A stretch of DNA of 64,000 nucleotides. Source: Dastarcus helophoroides. Taxonomy: Eukaryota > Arthropoda > Insecta > Coleoptera > Bothrideridae. Below the pieces are notes generated by a model, which was given only the letters and a program-made list of their open reading frames with translations, did not search any database and was not told the DNA's origin. Numbering within the stretch: position 1 is the stretch's first letter; the number at the start of each line of letters is the position of its first letter. Below are positions 20,613 through 33,044 of the stretch, in pieces. The stretch lies in assembly GCA_028583605.1 (NCBI GenBank), contig CM053334.1, positions 26,523,226 through 26,587,225 of the forward strand, read 5' to 3'. Made by a program: the position numbers and the translations under genes.

Positions 20613-22110
20613 GATAATTTTGATCTTTCTTCAATACTCAGTCTTCTGGAAAATTCAAAAATGTTGACAACTTTTGAAATATTAGTACTGTTTTCTAAAA
20701 TTCTCAACTTATTTAAAAATAAGCAATTTTTTTTTGAAAAATTCGCCTTTTATTTAAATTTTCAAACAATTTCAAAGTCAACTTCTTTTAAATCATTATG
20801 ACTTGAACATTCTCGACTTTTTCAAAATTTTAGCTTCTTTTTGGACTCTTTTTAAAACCTGCCTATATTTCTTGAAATTCGGATCTTTTCGAAAATTTGA
20901 AATTTTATCAAAATTTTGTCCTCATTTTCATTTGTTTCTAATTTCGTTTTTTTCAAAATTTCAACATCTTCCAAAACTTCAAATCTTTAGGCTTTCGTCT
21001 ACTCTTTTTAAAACTGCCTCATTTTCAATTTTTTTTTTCATTTCGTTTTTTGTAAAGCACAACATCTTTCAAAAGTTCAATTATTTTGAAAGTTTCGTCT
21101 ATTTCTATTATTCTTAAAAACTCCGTTCTTGAAAAAATCGACTTTGTCAAAAAGTCGAAATTTTTGTAAAACTCCATCATTTTCAATTTTTTAAATTTCG
21201 TTTTGTTTCTTTAAAAGTACATCTTTTAAAGCTTAAACTGTTTTGAAAGTTTCGTCTATTTCTATTATTCTTAAAAACTCTCTATATTTCTTGAAAATTT
21301 AGACTTTTTCAAAAATGTCAAATTGTTTCAAAATTTTGCACCATTTTCAAATTTTTTTTGAATTTATTTTTTTCTCAAAGGTTCAACATATTCCAATACA
21401 CTTAATTCAAAAATTTTCGATTATTTCTACTCTTCTTAAAAACTCCCTACATCTCTTGAAAAAATCTACTTTCTCAAAAATTTTAAATGTTCTCAAAACT
21501 GCCTTATTGTCAATTTTTTTTTAATTTCGCCCTTTTCAAAAGTTCAACATCCTTCAGAACTTCAACTGTTTTGAAAGTTTTGTTTATTTTTATTGTTGTT
21601 AAAAACTCCCTATATTTCTTGAAAATTTTCACTTTTTCAAAAATTTCAAATTTTTTCAGAATTTTGCCCCATTTTCAAATTTTTTGAATTTAGTGTTTTT
21701 CAAAGGTCAACATCTTCCAAAACTTCAATTTAGAAAATTTCGACTATTTTTCAATAACTAGAATTTTTTAAAATTTTGCTTAGAAAAATTTTTTTTAAAT
21801 TCGTTTTTTCCAAAATTTCAACAGCTTTTAAAATTCAGAAATTTAAAAGGGTTTCGTCTATTTTTCGAAATTTGGACATCGACATTTTTCGCCATTTTTG
21901 ACTATTTTTTAAGAAGTCAACTTCTTTTGAAAATGTTGACATATTAAGCAAATATTTACTCTTTTTAATTGTCTACTTAATTTTTTTTAATTCCAACCCT
22001 TTTGAACGACTTTTTAAATTTTTCAATTTTTTAGTTAATTTTCTTTCAAAATTTTTAAATTTTTTTAAAATTTGGATTTTTTTTCGAAAAGTGTGACTTT
22101 TTAAAAAAAA
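20613..22110. repeat. T-rich degenerate array with longer sub-repeats
   Basis: TTTTTCAAAATTTCGAC-type words with T in excess. Longer units recur: GTTTCGTCTATTTCTATTAT followed by TCTTAAAAACTC appears near 21090, 21250 and, degraded, 21430 and 21580, giving a repeat of about 160-190 bases. Long frames here are by-products of the repeats. Confidence 0.7.
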
Positions 22111-24110
22111 ATTTACATGTGTACTTAGAGGAATGCTCAAGTACCTATACTGCTTAGACCAACATCGAAGTAATTAAAGGTTGCAGCGTCTACGAAGGTA
22201 CCAGGAAAGAAATATGATTTGTTACTTTCCTAAGACATAGGCTCTTTTTTTCCCTAAAAGATTCATAGAATTCAAGACGTTTAAATCTATTGATTCATCA
22301 TCAAAAATTATCTCGAGTAAAATTTTTATTTGATAATTCGAAATATTGAAAAGACATCTAAATTGTAAAATAAATTCGAATATAATCGAAATATCAATAA
22401 CTCGACAGTTTAAAAAATAATAAAAGGGGAAATACTGAAAAAATGTCGACATTTTCAAAAAGTGAACAAAGAAGATCCAAATTTTCTATAAAATTGTTTT
22501 TCCTTTTGTATGTTTATCTGTCTAATTTTGAGATCTCACTTAGGAATAATTTAGCTTACTAGTTTCTCTCGTTTGTGCTAAGATAGGAGTCATTTATATT
22601 TTGGCCAAATTTTACGAATGAATTAATAAACAGAGAGTAAATAATTATAGAAACAAATACCCTAAGCAGTTACAAATCGATGGATGATGTCTTTTCATTT
22701 TTTTGGCTCTTTTTAGCTTTGACTAAGAAGCAAATGGAAAATGAAGAAGAAGGTCACTAAAAGATGTATCTTAAATACTTGTCAAAAATTGACATCATTA
22801 TTTTTAGGTAACCACACAATATTTCTTATTCAAACTATCTGACTGGTCATTTTCTTGATAGTTTATTTAATTTAATTAATTGCTTAATTAGTCAAAAATT
22901 CTCACAGTAAGCAACTAAAACTTTTTTCTCACATTTAACACTAACGCAGAGAAAGTTGTTGACTCTAAGATGTTCCTTATAAATTATCCCCATTACTTAC
23001 GTACTGGGTATCATCCAGGTTTGTAGCTTACCTGAAACGGAAAAGAATTATTAGATCAGCATATTGAAATAGACACAAATTACTAATATTTGATTACAAT
23101 TAGGCCAAAATATGTAAAAAATTATCTTACATATTTGTCAAAAATTATTGTGTAAATAGAATACGACATACAGTGCAAGTAAAGTCCTTTATTGGTAGCA
23201 GTACTATCAATTTTTTCGTTTAATAGCACAAGGGTCACTCGAACAAAGCTCAGAGACGTACAGTATTAAAAATTATCCTCATTACTTTTAGGTAATCACA
23301 GAATATTTGCCACTTGTTCCAAAATATATTTATGATCACTACTTTGGTTTCATTAATTGTTTAAATTCTTAAAGATTTTTATCATAAACAACTAAAAACT
23401 TTTCATAAAAACAAGCTACATGTTAATATAGTTCCTAATTCCTAATAAATTATAAATTTAGGTTAATGTGAATTAAATTTCCAGCTAAAATTATTAAAGT
23501 TTATAATTTCCTCGTGTCATTCTACGCGGATTATATTTACATAATTTGGTGATAATGCATTAAGAAGCGACTACAAAAAAATACCGTTCTCCATTTAAGC
23601 ACCAACTTAATAAAGGGATCACTTACCGAACTATAGAAAATGGCATGCAGTAAAAAAGAAAATAAACTCGCTAAATTGCTTTTAATAATAAAGCCTCACC
23701 ATCAAATTATATAGAGGGTTAAATTACAGATTGTCTTTTGTCTCCACTGGTAGCATAAAAAACAAATGGCCTTATGCTTTATTTCCCCCTTAATTATAAT
23801 ACCTCGTCATATAAACGGTTTTTATTCGTGCTTATAATGGTCTAGAAACAGGAAAACGACCTGATAGCATACGGCGAAATACTGGGCTATTTAATATAAA
23901 CGACAACCATATTCGTATTTAACAAAACATATTAATTAATTTGGTTCGCTCCGTCGAATACAATTTTGAAGCTCATGAATATTCCGCCTAATAGAAAAGT
24001 AGAACGTAAGTAGATAAGACTTTCTATACGGATAATTAAATTAAAAGAATAATTAATCATTACACACCTGTGAAAAATGCAAAAAAAAGACAAACTAGTA
24101 AATTTACAGA
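22111..24110. other. Mostly unique A/T-rich DNA
   Basis: No coding domain recognised. A weak internal duplication is visible: around 22790-22990 and 23270-23450 share TTTTTAGGTAACCACACAAT-like text, an AATTGCTTAATTAGT-like segment and CAACTAAAA.CTTTT. 23700-24060 is free of satellite words and could be conserved non-coding DNA. Confidence 0.4.
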
Positions 24111-24784
24111 AATAACTTTGGAGTATAAGTTCGAAATCGCGTAAAAGAAATCAACTATTTATAAAAAGCAATCAACATTTTTAAATCTAAGTTGAAATGT
24201 CAAAGGGAAACTGGAAAACAGTCACCGAAAGGTGGACTTTTCTAACAAAAGTTTTGACTCCGATCCTAGAATTTATAAAAATAAGACACTCAAGAATTTA
24301 AAAATGTTAAGCTTAACTTCAATTTCCAAAAAAAGCACTTTCAAGGGAAACTAAAGTGTTTCTGAAATTTTGTACAAAATTTCGAGAAAGAAGCAGGCAT
24401 TAAAAAACCTGTAATTTATAAAACAGCTTTACGAATTTTTGACTTTAAAATTGTTACATTTAAATTCCGAACACTCTTGATAAACATTTCAAATTTTAAA
24501 AAGTTCAAATTTTTGCTCACAAGTCCAGAAATTCTAAAAGTCAAAATTTCGATTTTAATCCCAAAAATTCGACTTTTTATAGAACATTTTGGTTTGAACC
24601 TGAACATTTCTGTTTTAATTTTTTTTATAAATTTGGAGTTTTACTAAAACTGAACTTGTACCTTAAACTTTTTAAACTCAAAAATTCGAGAAATTTTTTG
24701 TAAACTTCTTTCGATTCGTTTGTTCAAATTCATTCTTTTAAACTTTTTTAGATTAAATTTAAAATGTTATTCTCTAAAGTTTCA
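24111..24784. repeat. Mixed A-rich then T-rich degenerate tract
   Basis: A-rich words dominate to about 24410, T-rich ones after it. No gene; the reverse frame at 24416-24607 is a by-product of the repeat. Confidence 0.5.
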
Positions 24785-24896
24785 GTTTGAACCTGGGAAC
24801 TACACGGATCAGGGTATGCACAAAAGATCTCCTTAGGTCGAGGTGCGGGGTGGACGAAGAGAAACACGAACCGACCCATATATAATCTAATCTAAA
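24785..24896 (+). mobile_element. Small GC-rich retroelement-like fragment
   Basis: An island (GGGTATGCACAAAAGATCTC, CTTAGGTCGAGGTGCGGGG, ACACGAACCGACCCA) that ends in TAATCTAATCTAA, a short tandem tail of the kind that terminates some RTE-like and other LINE 3' ends. It is too short to classify; the composition contrasts sharply with both flanks. Confidence 0.35.
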
Positions 24897-24984
24897 GTTT
24901 CAGTTTGCGAGCATTTTATAGACATGACATTAACATTTAAATATAAGAAAATATGTCCATGGAAGAATCCCTAACGAAATATTT
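24897..24984. other. Short A/T spacer
   Basis: Unremarkable A/T-rich DNA between the GC-rich fragment and the R-D repeat. The R-D unit could begin in it. Confidence 0.3.
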
Positions 24985-25715
24985 ACAACAGGGTTTCTCG
25001 AGCTTTCTGAAGGGTCCATGTCATGAGTACCGGGGTCCATGATCTACTTAAAGACATTTATTAAGATAATAAGTAATGCAGTAACTTGTCGGCTCCTACA
25101 TACAATAATTAAAAATATTTTTAAATTCTCTGGTTTGCTTTTTCTGCAATATTTCTAAGAGGCATAAAGGGGGCAAAGTGGGGTCTTAACTCCTTTCCTG
25201 CCTTTTACATTCTCAACTTCGGAGACCTTTTCTTCTCCAGAAGCATTTTCTGCCTTGAAATTTCGATCTTTTCTCAAAATTTCAGCTTATGCCTCAAAAT
25301 TCGTCCTTTTTCAGAAAAGTCGTTTATTTCTTTTAAAATTTTGAATTTAATCTTAAAACTCGACTTCTTTTATTAAAATCTGATTTTCACAAAATATTTT
25401 GTAAGATTCGACTTTCTGCGAAGCCTTCTTGTTGAAATTTGGTCGAACTTTCGTTAAAAAAGTATACAAATTTTGACAATAATAACTATTTATCTGCGAA
25501 TTTTGAGAAATATTTTTGGAAATTTTGAATTTTTGTAAAAAAGCACAAAACTCCATACCATTTTGTTTAAAAATTTAAATTGTTTTTTTTTTCAATTCAA
25601 CTTTCTGAAAATTCCACCTTGTTTCTCAAAATTTTCAAAATTAGACATTTTCCGACACCACGGTTGGACAAATTGGGGAACTTGTTTTCCCTTTGACTAG
25701 GGCGTTTATCAGAAA
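24985..25715 (+). repeat. Dispersed unit R-D, copy 1, containing a T-rich tract
   Basis: Matches 38585-39400 in order from end to end: GGGTTTCT near the start, a GGGTCCATG/GGTTCATGGACCC block, TTAAGATAATAAGTAATGCA, a T-rich minisatellite-like middle (AACTTCTTTTATTAAAATCT and others align), ACAATAATAACTATTTATCT and a closing GACACCACGG...GGAACTTG block. The T-rich tract is thus part of the mobile unit and not an independent satellite. The second copy lies within a hAT-like element. Confidence 0.6.
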
Positions 25716-27900
25716 AAAAAAATATTCACCCGAGATTTTTGTACTTTTTTTCTTGAGATTTTTACCTTTTTCTTGAAATTTAGACTTTATTCATATTGTG
25801 CCTTTTTTTTTTTGAAATTTCGACAAAATTCGAGTCCATTGAAAATTTTGGAATTTTTACTCCATTTCGAAATTTTTACTGCATTTCGAAATTTTTCTAG
25901 AAATTTCGATCATTTCTTCCAAAATTATAATCGTTTTTTAGAAACTTCGAAATTTTTCAAAATTTGTTTGGGTTTTTTAACTTACGATGTTTATCTTGGA
26001 ATTTGTCTTTGTCTCTATTTTCGTTTCTGGAAATTTCAAATTTTTTCTTAAATATTTACCCTTTTTGTGAAGTTTCGACAACATTTGACTCCATTAAAAG
26101 ATTCTAAATTTTTACTATGGTACATTTCGACATTTTTCTAGAAATCTTGATCCTTCTCTTCAAAATTATAACCTTTTTTTAGAAATTTCAAATTTTTTTT
26201 CAAAATTTGTTTGGGTTTTTCGAACTTACGGTGGTTACCTCGAACTTTTGTCGTCTTTGTCTTTATTTCTTTCTGGAAATCTTAAATTTTTGGTTAAAAT
26301 TTGACTGTTTTTTCAAAATTTGATTTTCTGTAGGGAAGTTCCATTTTTTCTAAAAACTTTGTTTTTTTTGTCCTCAAAATCCATCTTCTTTTCAGAATTC
26401 CGATTATTTTTTGAAAAATTGTCTATTTTTTAAATTGAAAGACAAATTTTGTCCCCTGAAACCAAAAAAGACTAAAAAACACAACAAAGCTTGCTTTAAC
26501 GCGTTTTAATAACCACCTTCAGCATCTCTCTGAAGATGATAGCTTGGCTACCAAAATGCGTTAGAGTAACCCTTTTTGTGTTTTTTAATCTTTTTTGGGT
26601 TTCAGGGGACAATATTTGTATTTCAATTTTTGAAAATAACCAAGGATCAGTCCGTTCCACCAAAATTTTATCTATTTTTATTTAGACCCTTTAGCCCAAT
26701 TCGCTTTTTAGGACTTTATTCACAAAACTTTAATTTCTTCTTTCTTGAAATTTTACATTCGTCGGAAAATTTTTGCTTTTGCTTTAAAATTTCGACTGTT
26801 TTCTTGAAATGTGGGCTTATTTTTTGGAAATTCCCTAATTATTCTTAAAGTTGGGTTTTTTTTTTCTAAATTTTGACACCTTACAACCGATTTTGACTCT
26901 TTTTTTAAGTTGTCCCTTCCTAACATTTTGAGTTTTATCTCAACATCTCAAAAATAGTATTTCTGGACATTTCAACTATTTCCTCAAAATTCGCCTTTTT
27001 CCAAAAATTTCCACTGTTTCTCTTAAAATTAGCCCTTCTCCTTAAATTCGTCTTTTCTTTGATTTTAACGAAATTTTGATTCCATTTAAAAATTCTGGTT
27101 TTTGAACTTTTCTTTTTGAAATTCTGTCATTTTTCTCAATATTTGTCTTTTTCTGAAAATTTCGACCTTTTTAAGTTTGACTTTTTTGAAATTTCAACTT
27201 GTATTTGTCTTACTTAAGAAACTTTGACTTTTACCTCAAAATACAATATTTCATGTTTCTAGAAATGTCAAATTTTTCCTTGAATTTTGCTTAATCGTCG
27301 AAGATTCGACTTTCCCAAATTTGTTTGATTTTTTTTTAATTGGATCGGAATGTTATCAAAATAAATAAAAATGTTGAGAAAAATTTAAATGTATTTAAGT
27401 CAAAATTGAAATAAAATAGTTTACAATTTCCAGAAAAATGTTTGGAAACGGCGATTTATTTTCAAATCATTCGACATTTTTGAATAATTTCCTATTTTCC
27501 ATAAAAATCGACCTTTGATAATTTTTATTATTCGAATTTTAGACCCTTTTCGATTTAATTTTTTAAAGATTTCGAGTTTTTCCCGAAACTGGTTTTTGCT
27601 CTCAAAATTCGTCTACTTTAAATTACAAATTTATACTCAAAAGTTTACCATTTCTTCTCAAAATTGGACTTTGTTTCGGAAAAATTGAATATTTTCTAAA
27701 ACTTTCGACTTTTTACTCAAAATTTCGATGGCATTCTTCCAAAAATCCTTTTTTCTAATTTAACTTTCAGGAAATCTTGACTTGTACCTCAAAATTCAAT
27801 TTCGTAAATTACTGGAAATTTACAATCAAAATTGGGCTATTTCTCCTTTAAGACTTTTTCTCAAAATTCGTTTATTTTTCCAAAATTTGACCTACATTTT
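25716..27900. repeat. T-rich degenerate array
   Basis: TTTTTCTCGAAATTTTGACTTTT-type words. Longer repeats are seen: ACTCCATTGAAAATTTTGGA to TTTGTTTGGGTTTTT occurs near 25835-25980 and again, diverged, near 26085-26225 (period about 245). It is interrupted by hairpin family H at 26434-26661. Confidence 0.7.
26434..26661. mobile_element. Hairpin family H, copy 3 (near complete)
   Basis: A palindromic element. The left arm reads ATTGAAAGACAAATTTTGTC, CCCTGAAACC, AACACAACAAAGCTTGC and TTTAACGCGTTTT. The right arm is the reverse complement, closing with GGGTTTCAGGGGACAATATT and TGTATTTCAAT (ends 26627). A one-sided extension, AAAATAACCAAGGATCAGTC, CGTTCCACC, runs to about 26661. No coding capacity. 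The transcript would form a long stem-loop. Confidence 0.8.
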
Positions 27901-28429
27901 TGATCGGGCATTATTAAAAATCTTAAAGCATTCTATGTTGTAATGTTAATATTAATATTAAAATACTTATTAACAAAAGCAAAATTTTTTGATAGCATTC
28001 ATAGGATACCAATAATAATAATAACCCGTACAGAACCTAAATCAGAAAGATGTCTTAAAGATATCATTTTAGCGACATTTTTAAGAGACACAGAAATGTT
28101 AACATTTAGATAACTTTTTTTAGTCGTCACATTACTGACATCTAACAGATATCTATAAGATGATTTTGATAGATGTCTTAAGGATGAGAAATCTATATGT
28201 TAACATAATGTTAACTTTCTGACAATATTTCCCGATGTCAGACTCTAAAAAATGATGACCCTAAGAGCTCTTTAAGAGAGCTTATTGCTGAGCGAGAAAT
28301 ATATTTGTGTTGTACGTTGAATCGTAGAATCTAACGATTTTTCAGCAAAATGAAAAATCTCTTTAGTACTGATTTGAAAAAAAATTAAGGTCAATGCTAA
28401 CATAATATACAAAGATGATCATGATTTAG
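27901..28429. other. A/T-rich spacer with a short recurrent word
   Basis: AGATGTCTTAAAGATATC (about 28048) and AGATGTCTTAAGGATGA (about 28171) recur with GTTAACAT and TAACATAATGTTAAC palindromes. Otherwise unremarkable; no gene. Confidence 0.35.
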
Positions 28430-28749
28430 TTTTTTTTAGGTTTAATCCATTCGCAAAAGCAACCCCATTGTGCCTTCAAAGCATTGTAGGATGTGGAAAC
28501 AAGGATAGATGGCGAGGAACGGCCTTTTTAACCAAGGGTATACTGTAATTTTTGGGGAAATTTGTATTCGCAATGAGCTCCATAGCTTGGAAGTTCTATA
28601 GAAAAAAGAGTCTCCGTAAACAGAAGTCCTCACTGTGTCAAGCGGAACCGCACAGGAATTTGCGGTCTTCGACTGTCTTGTATGCCTCAAAAATCTTGCC
28701 CTTGAGGAATCAATCCTATTAATTCCTGCGAGCATCTCCCATGACAATA
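28430..28749 (-). mobile_element. LINE family L-A, 3' fragment with C-terminal frame
   Basis: On the minus strand 28442-28747 encodes 101 residues ending at a natural stop: MSWEMLAGINRID, SFFYRTSKLWSSL, then PWLKRPFLAIYP and FEGTMGLLLRMD. This is the C-terminal end of a CR1/Jockey-like LINE RT protein (RTSKLWNSLP-type motif) and matches 48808-49130 in the nested cluster. It begins abruptly at 28749, so it is a 5'-truncated insertion. The frame is open but only about one tenth of the protein, hence non-functional. Confidence 0.8.
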
Positions 28750-30180
28750 CTGAATAAAATTGTTAAGAAAAAAGTCTACTTTTTTATTTAAATTCGAAAT
28801 TTTAAACAAAAATTAAGACCAAAATTTCGAAAAAGTGAAAATCATGAAAATAAAAATTTACAAAAAGGATTATTTCGAAACAAAGTTGAGTTCCTCGAAA
28901 TGTCGACTTTTATACTCGAAGCTACTAAATCAAACTAAGAATTTCTATTTTTTCTTTCGACGCAAAACACACACCCATAACTTTTGCAAAAACCATTAAA
29001 AGCGACACTTTTAATGGTGTTTGTATAAAAAAATAATATTTTCCCTTTTGTGTAAAGTCGACGGCATTCTTTACTGTGCACTTTGCATTTGATATTAATA
29101 AGTCACGACTTATGAAATTAAAAAGTGAATAATAGGCTCTATTTTATGCAAGTTAAGCCACTGTTTGTCTTTTTGAATTGATTGTTATTTTACATAACGA
29201 CCATATAGCGTGATGGCTTCCGATCTAATTATAATGATAGCATATATATTGGCCGTTTTATTTCACATTTTAAATGCATTAAGTTCATTTTTCCTGTTAT
29301 CATTTTATACCTCGCATCTATACAATTAGAGGAAAAGTGGTCGATCCGAGGACGGGCAATTTTCTGTAAAATCAATTCGTTTTTAATCCCCACTTTGTAA
29401 GGATGCCATTTGTTACAAAATTAATTGATGGACTTAATGTTTCGGATAAAATAGTACTCAGGTGTGCATCAGCGGTAATTTACCACAAAATTTAATGTGT
29501 CTCTTCCGCGTTAAGATTTATTGTCGAACTTCTTGACTTATTTTTGTTTTCCAACCCTTAAAACCGTAAAGGATTATTACGAATTTGTCCGATATTGACG
29601 TAGCCGTTTGAAACGCTGCGCCGTTCCATCAACCTAAATTATAAACAGTAATGAATCTGTAAATCATATACCTAACCGTTGTTCTTATGTACCTATACTA
29701 GTCACAAAGGTTAAAGAATATAATAAAAACATCACAAATTTTTAGGTGATTTTTAAAGAGTTGTAGCTTGAAGGAAAATAGCCGTCGTAAAAAAAGTAAG
29801 TTAAAGCTTTAAGTTTCTAGCTTTCAAACCTTCAAAATTTTTGGCTTTAGTACTTTTTGAGTAACCATCGATTCATTTTGCCCAGGCTCTGAAATGTTGT
29901 CTTTTGTAACTTGCAGAAAGGAACCAAGCTACAAATTCTGAAATATTGGTTTTTAGCATATTTATATAGTTTAGAAGAATTCATATAGTTAAGAAGAATT
30001 TATATCTTTGCTAAAAAAAAGACCAAACCTCCTAGCAACCAAAGAACCAATCAAATGAATGAGTTCGGTAAGTACGTAACCTGCAGAATGCTATCAAATG
30101 CTGTAGTTCCTTTCTGCAGAACAAAAAGTTAATATAATAAATAATATATTAAGATTAACATGGACGCTGGGTGGTGCATT
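28750..30180. other. A-rich tract then mostly unique DNA
   Basis: 28760-28930 is A-rich with GAAATTTC words. 29050-29720 is ordinary, non-repetitive sequence that could be conserved non-coding DNA. 29730-30130 has a loose inverted pair (GCAGAAAGGAAC near 29915 and GTTCCTTTCTGC near 30105). No gene. Confidence 0.4.
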
Positions 30181-30570
30181 TACTCTCCTTGGTTAAAGGA
30201 TCGAAAATTCATATTCAACAAAGTAAGCTTTTCCAGAATGTATCATTTTTGATTCAAAACTCGTCGTTTCCTTGAAATTTTTAAATTCATTTGAAATATT
30301 GACTGTTTGCTTAAAATTCTTATTATTTACAAAATTTATCTCTTTATTTTGAAATTTCAAATTTATTATTAAAATTTGACTTGTTTCTTACCAAAATGTA
30401 ATTTCTTTAAAATTTTGAATTTTTATCTAAAGATTTTTCTTTCTTTTTCTCCAAAATTTCCATTTTTGAAAATTCGACCTTCTCTAAAGATTTCTGCTTT
30501 TATAAAATTTAAATTTTTACAAATCTCGCCTATCAAAACCTGTCTTTTTCCCAACATTTGATCGAAAAAA
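30181..30570. repeat. T-rich degenerate tract
   Basis: TTTTTGAAAATTCGACC-type words between unique DNA and the Jockey element. Ends in an A run (about 30561-30571), after which the LINE sequence begins. Confidence 0.6.
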
Positions 30571-33044
30571 AAATGACCTGGACGTACTGATGCTGAACGA
30601 AGTCAAGATGACGTTCAGATCTAAGGATGCCAAAATCCGAGGATATGTTCTTCACCGCAGAGACAGACCAACTGGCCCAGAATGAGGTACGGCTATCTAT
30701 GTAAGTAGAAAGCTAACTCATTTTGCTGTAGGCACTCCGGAGTTGGAAAAGCTGGAAGGAATTGGAGTAACAATTCAAATGGCGCAGGGACCTCTGACGC
30801 TGGTGTCTTGTTACTCAGCAGACGGGAGGACACTTCAAAGGTTCACAACACAGAACGAAATCGATGTAATGGCTCCAGAAGAACCAACCCATCATCATCT
30901 CGCCACAAGAATACCAGATGTCTGGACGTTGCACTGATGAAGGATGTTCGATAAACTGATGAGTTAACATCAGTCAGTGAGCTCAGCTCGGACCACAACC
31001 CAGTGATGATGATCATCGGAGATGATCGTGGACCCAAGCCTCCAGAGACCCGCAAAAAAACAAACTGGACACAGTTCAGGGTAGCATTTAGTAGCAAACT
31101 TGGAAAAGCCTGGACAGATCAACACAAACGATAACATCTACGCAGCGGTGAAAAGACTGAAAATCACCATAACAGATTCAATTCTGGCAGCGACCAAAAC
31201 TTTTCGGCGTATAGAAGGAAGGGAACCACTGCCAAATCATTTGGTGGAGCTAATTAGAAGGAAAAATCGAGCCAGGAAGAGAGTAAGACGAACCGATCTG
31301 CAAGCAGATAAGGCGGAAGTCAACAGGCTTATCCAGGAGCTTGGGTTTGAGCTCCGAGAGCACAAAATTTCTAAGTTTCAGGAACACCTAAGAAGTTGCA
31401 ATCTCGAAACTCCATCAGATCTCTGGCGCACAGCCAAAGTTTTAAGAGGAGATAGGAAACATATCCCACCGATACATGGACTCCAAGGAATGGCTTACTT
31501 AGGTCAGGATAAGGCCGCAGCTTTCGCTGAGACCTTTGAACGACTCTGCCAGGCCACACTTGAAGAAGTGGACTTAGACTTCGTAGAGGAGGTGGAAGAA
31601 GAGGTTCAAGTTCTTCAGGAAGAAGTGTCAGAAGAAGACGGCGTCATCCAACCGACTAACGAGGAGGAAATCCAAAGCTTTCTGCGCAAGCTAAAGTCAA
31701 AAAGGCTCCAGGTCCAGACTGAATTCCAAACCAAGCTCTAAAGTCTCTTCCGGACCAAGCTGTCAAATATTTTGGAGCAATACTCAATTGGATGTTTAAA
31801 TACCGGTATTTTCCCACAAGATGGACGACTGCAAACCTTATCTTCATTCCTAAGCCAGGTAAGGATGGGAAATTTTCCCAAAATTACGGGCCAATCAGCC
31901 TTTTATCCAACTTGGGTAAGGTGGCGGAAAGGATTTTGAGGAAGCGTCTGCAGAATATCATCAGCGATCACGACATCATTCCTAAGGAACAATTTGGGTT
32001 CCAAACTATGTACTCTACCTCAGACCAGATGCTGAGAGTGGTTGAAACAACCACTCAACGTATGAACTGGAACCAGGTAACTGGAGCTATTTTCTTCGAT
32101 ATCTCCAGGGCAATTGACACAGTTTGGCGCCAAGGACTAGTCTACAAGATGCACCAGTTTCAAATACCTCTAACAATGGTTCAAATGGTTAGCTCGTTTC
32201 TGAACCAGCGCTCATTCAGACCAAAAGTTGGGACAGGAACTATCAAACCAGTTTAGGCTACAGTATGGGGTGCCTCAAGGCTCTGCCTTGTCACCTCTGC
32301 TGTATTCTCTGTTCACAGCGGACATCCCGAGAACCAATCCAACAATCGACTACACCTTATTGGCAACTTATGCAGATGACAGATTTGATGGCGTACTCTT
32401 TCAGTCCAGAATTGGTTACCAGACGACATCAGGAGGCAACAGATAGTCTACTAGATTACTTCGGTCAATGGAGAATCCAAGTCAAAGCAGACGAGACTCA
32501 AGCAGTCTTCTTCACTCGAAAAAGACTCCAACCATATGGACATGTTTATGTTCATGGGCAAAATGTCGACTGGGGACTTCAGGCAAAGTATCTAGGTGTA
32601 ATTCTGGATAAAAGACTTACATTTCAGGCACACATCGATTATGCAGTGTCCAAAGCCAAAATGTTGAAGGGACTGCTGCAAGCGATGATTGGTAGAAATA
32701 GTAACCTGTCCACTGGACTTAAAGTGTTACTATACAAATCAAGCATAAGATCAGCGATGACCTACGTATCTGTAGCTTGGTCACAGGCGACAGATAATCA
32801 GATAAAGAAACTCCAGGTGTTCCAGAACGTCTTTCTAAGACAAGCCATGTACGCTCCATGGTTTGTGAGCAACAAACAAGTCCATAGGGAAGCTGAACTA
32901 CCCCTGATAAGAGATTTTCTTAGGAAAATTAATACCAGGGCGATGGTAAGAGCGGAAACGCATCCCAACAAGCTAGTTCGACAGGAAGTGGATTACGATC
33001 CAAACATCCCAACCAGGATTAGGAGACCAAGGATCGTCCTCTAG
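30571..33044 (+). pseudogene. Jockey ORF2: endonuclease and reverse transcriptase
   Basis: Endonuclease blocks are DVLMLNEVKMTF, IRGYVLHRRDRPTGPE, TAIYVSRKL and the catalytic SSDHNPVMM (30984-31004). A 213-codon open frame (31100-31741) follows, with the linker and an acidic LEEVDLDFVEEVEEEV stretch. RT blocks are FIPKPGKDGK, NYGPISLLSNLGKVAERIL, FFDISRAIDTVW (first catalytic D kept; isoleucine replaces the usual phenylalanine), YGVPQGSALSPLLYSLF and ATYADD (32369-32380, both aspartates kept). The C-terminal part (32430-33044) has LGVILDKRLTFQAHI and SIRSAMTYVSVAWS. At least five frame changes or stops separate the blocks, for example near 30688, 30940, 31740 and 32255. It is inactive. Confidence 0.85.

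Noticed and set aside
22790..23450. LTR pair from the weak duplication at 22790-22990 and 23270-23450
   Set aside because: Similarity is low, with no TG...CA ends or coding between them; only noted as a degenerate duplication.
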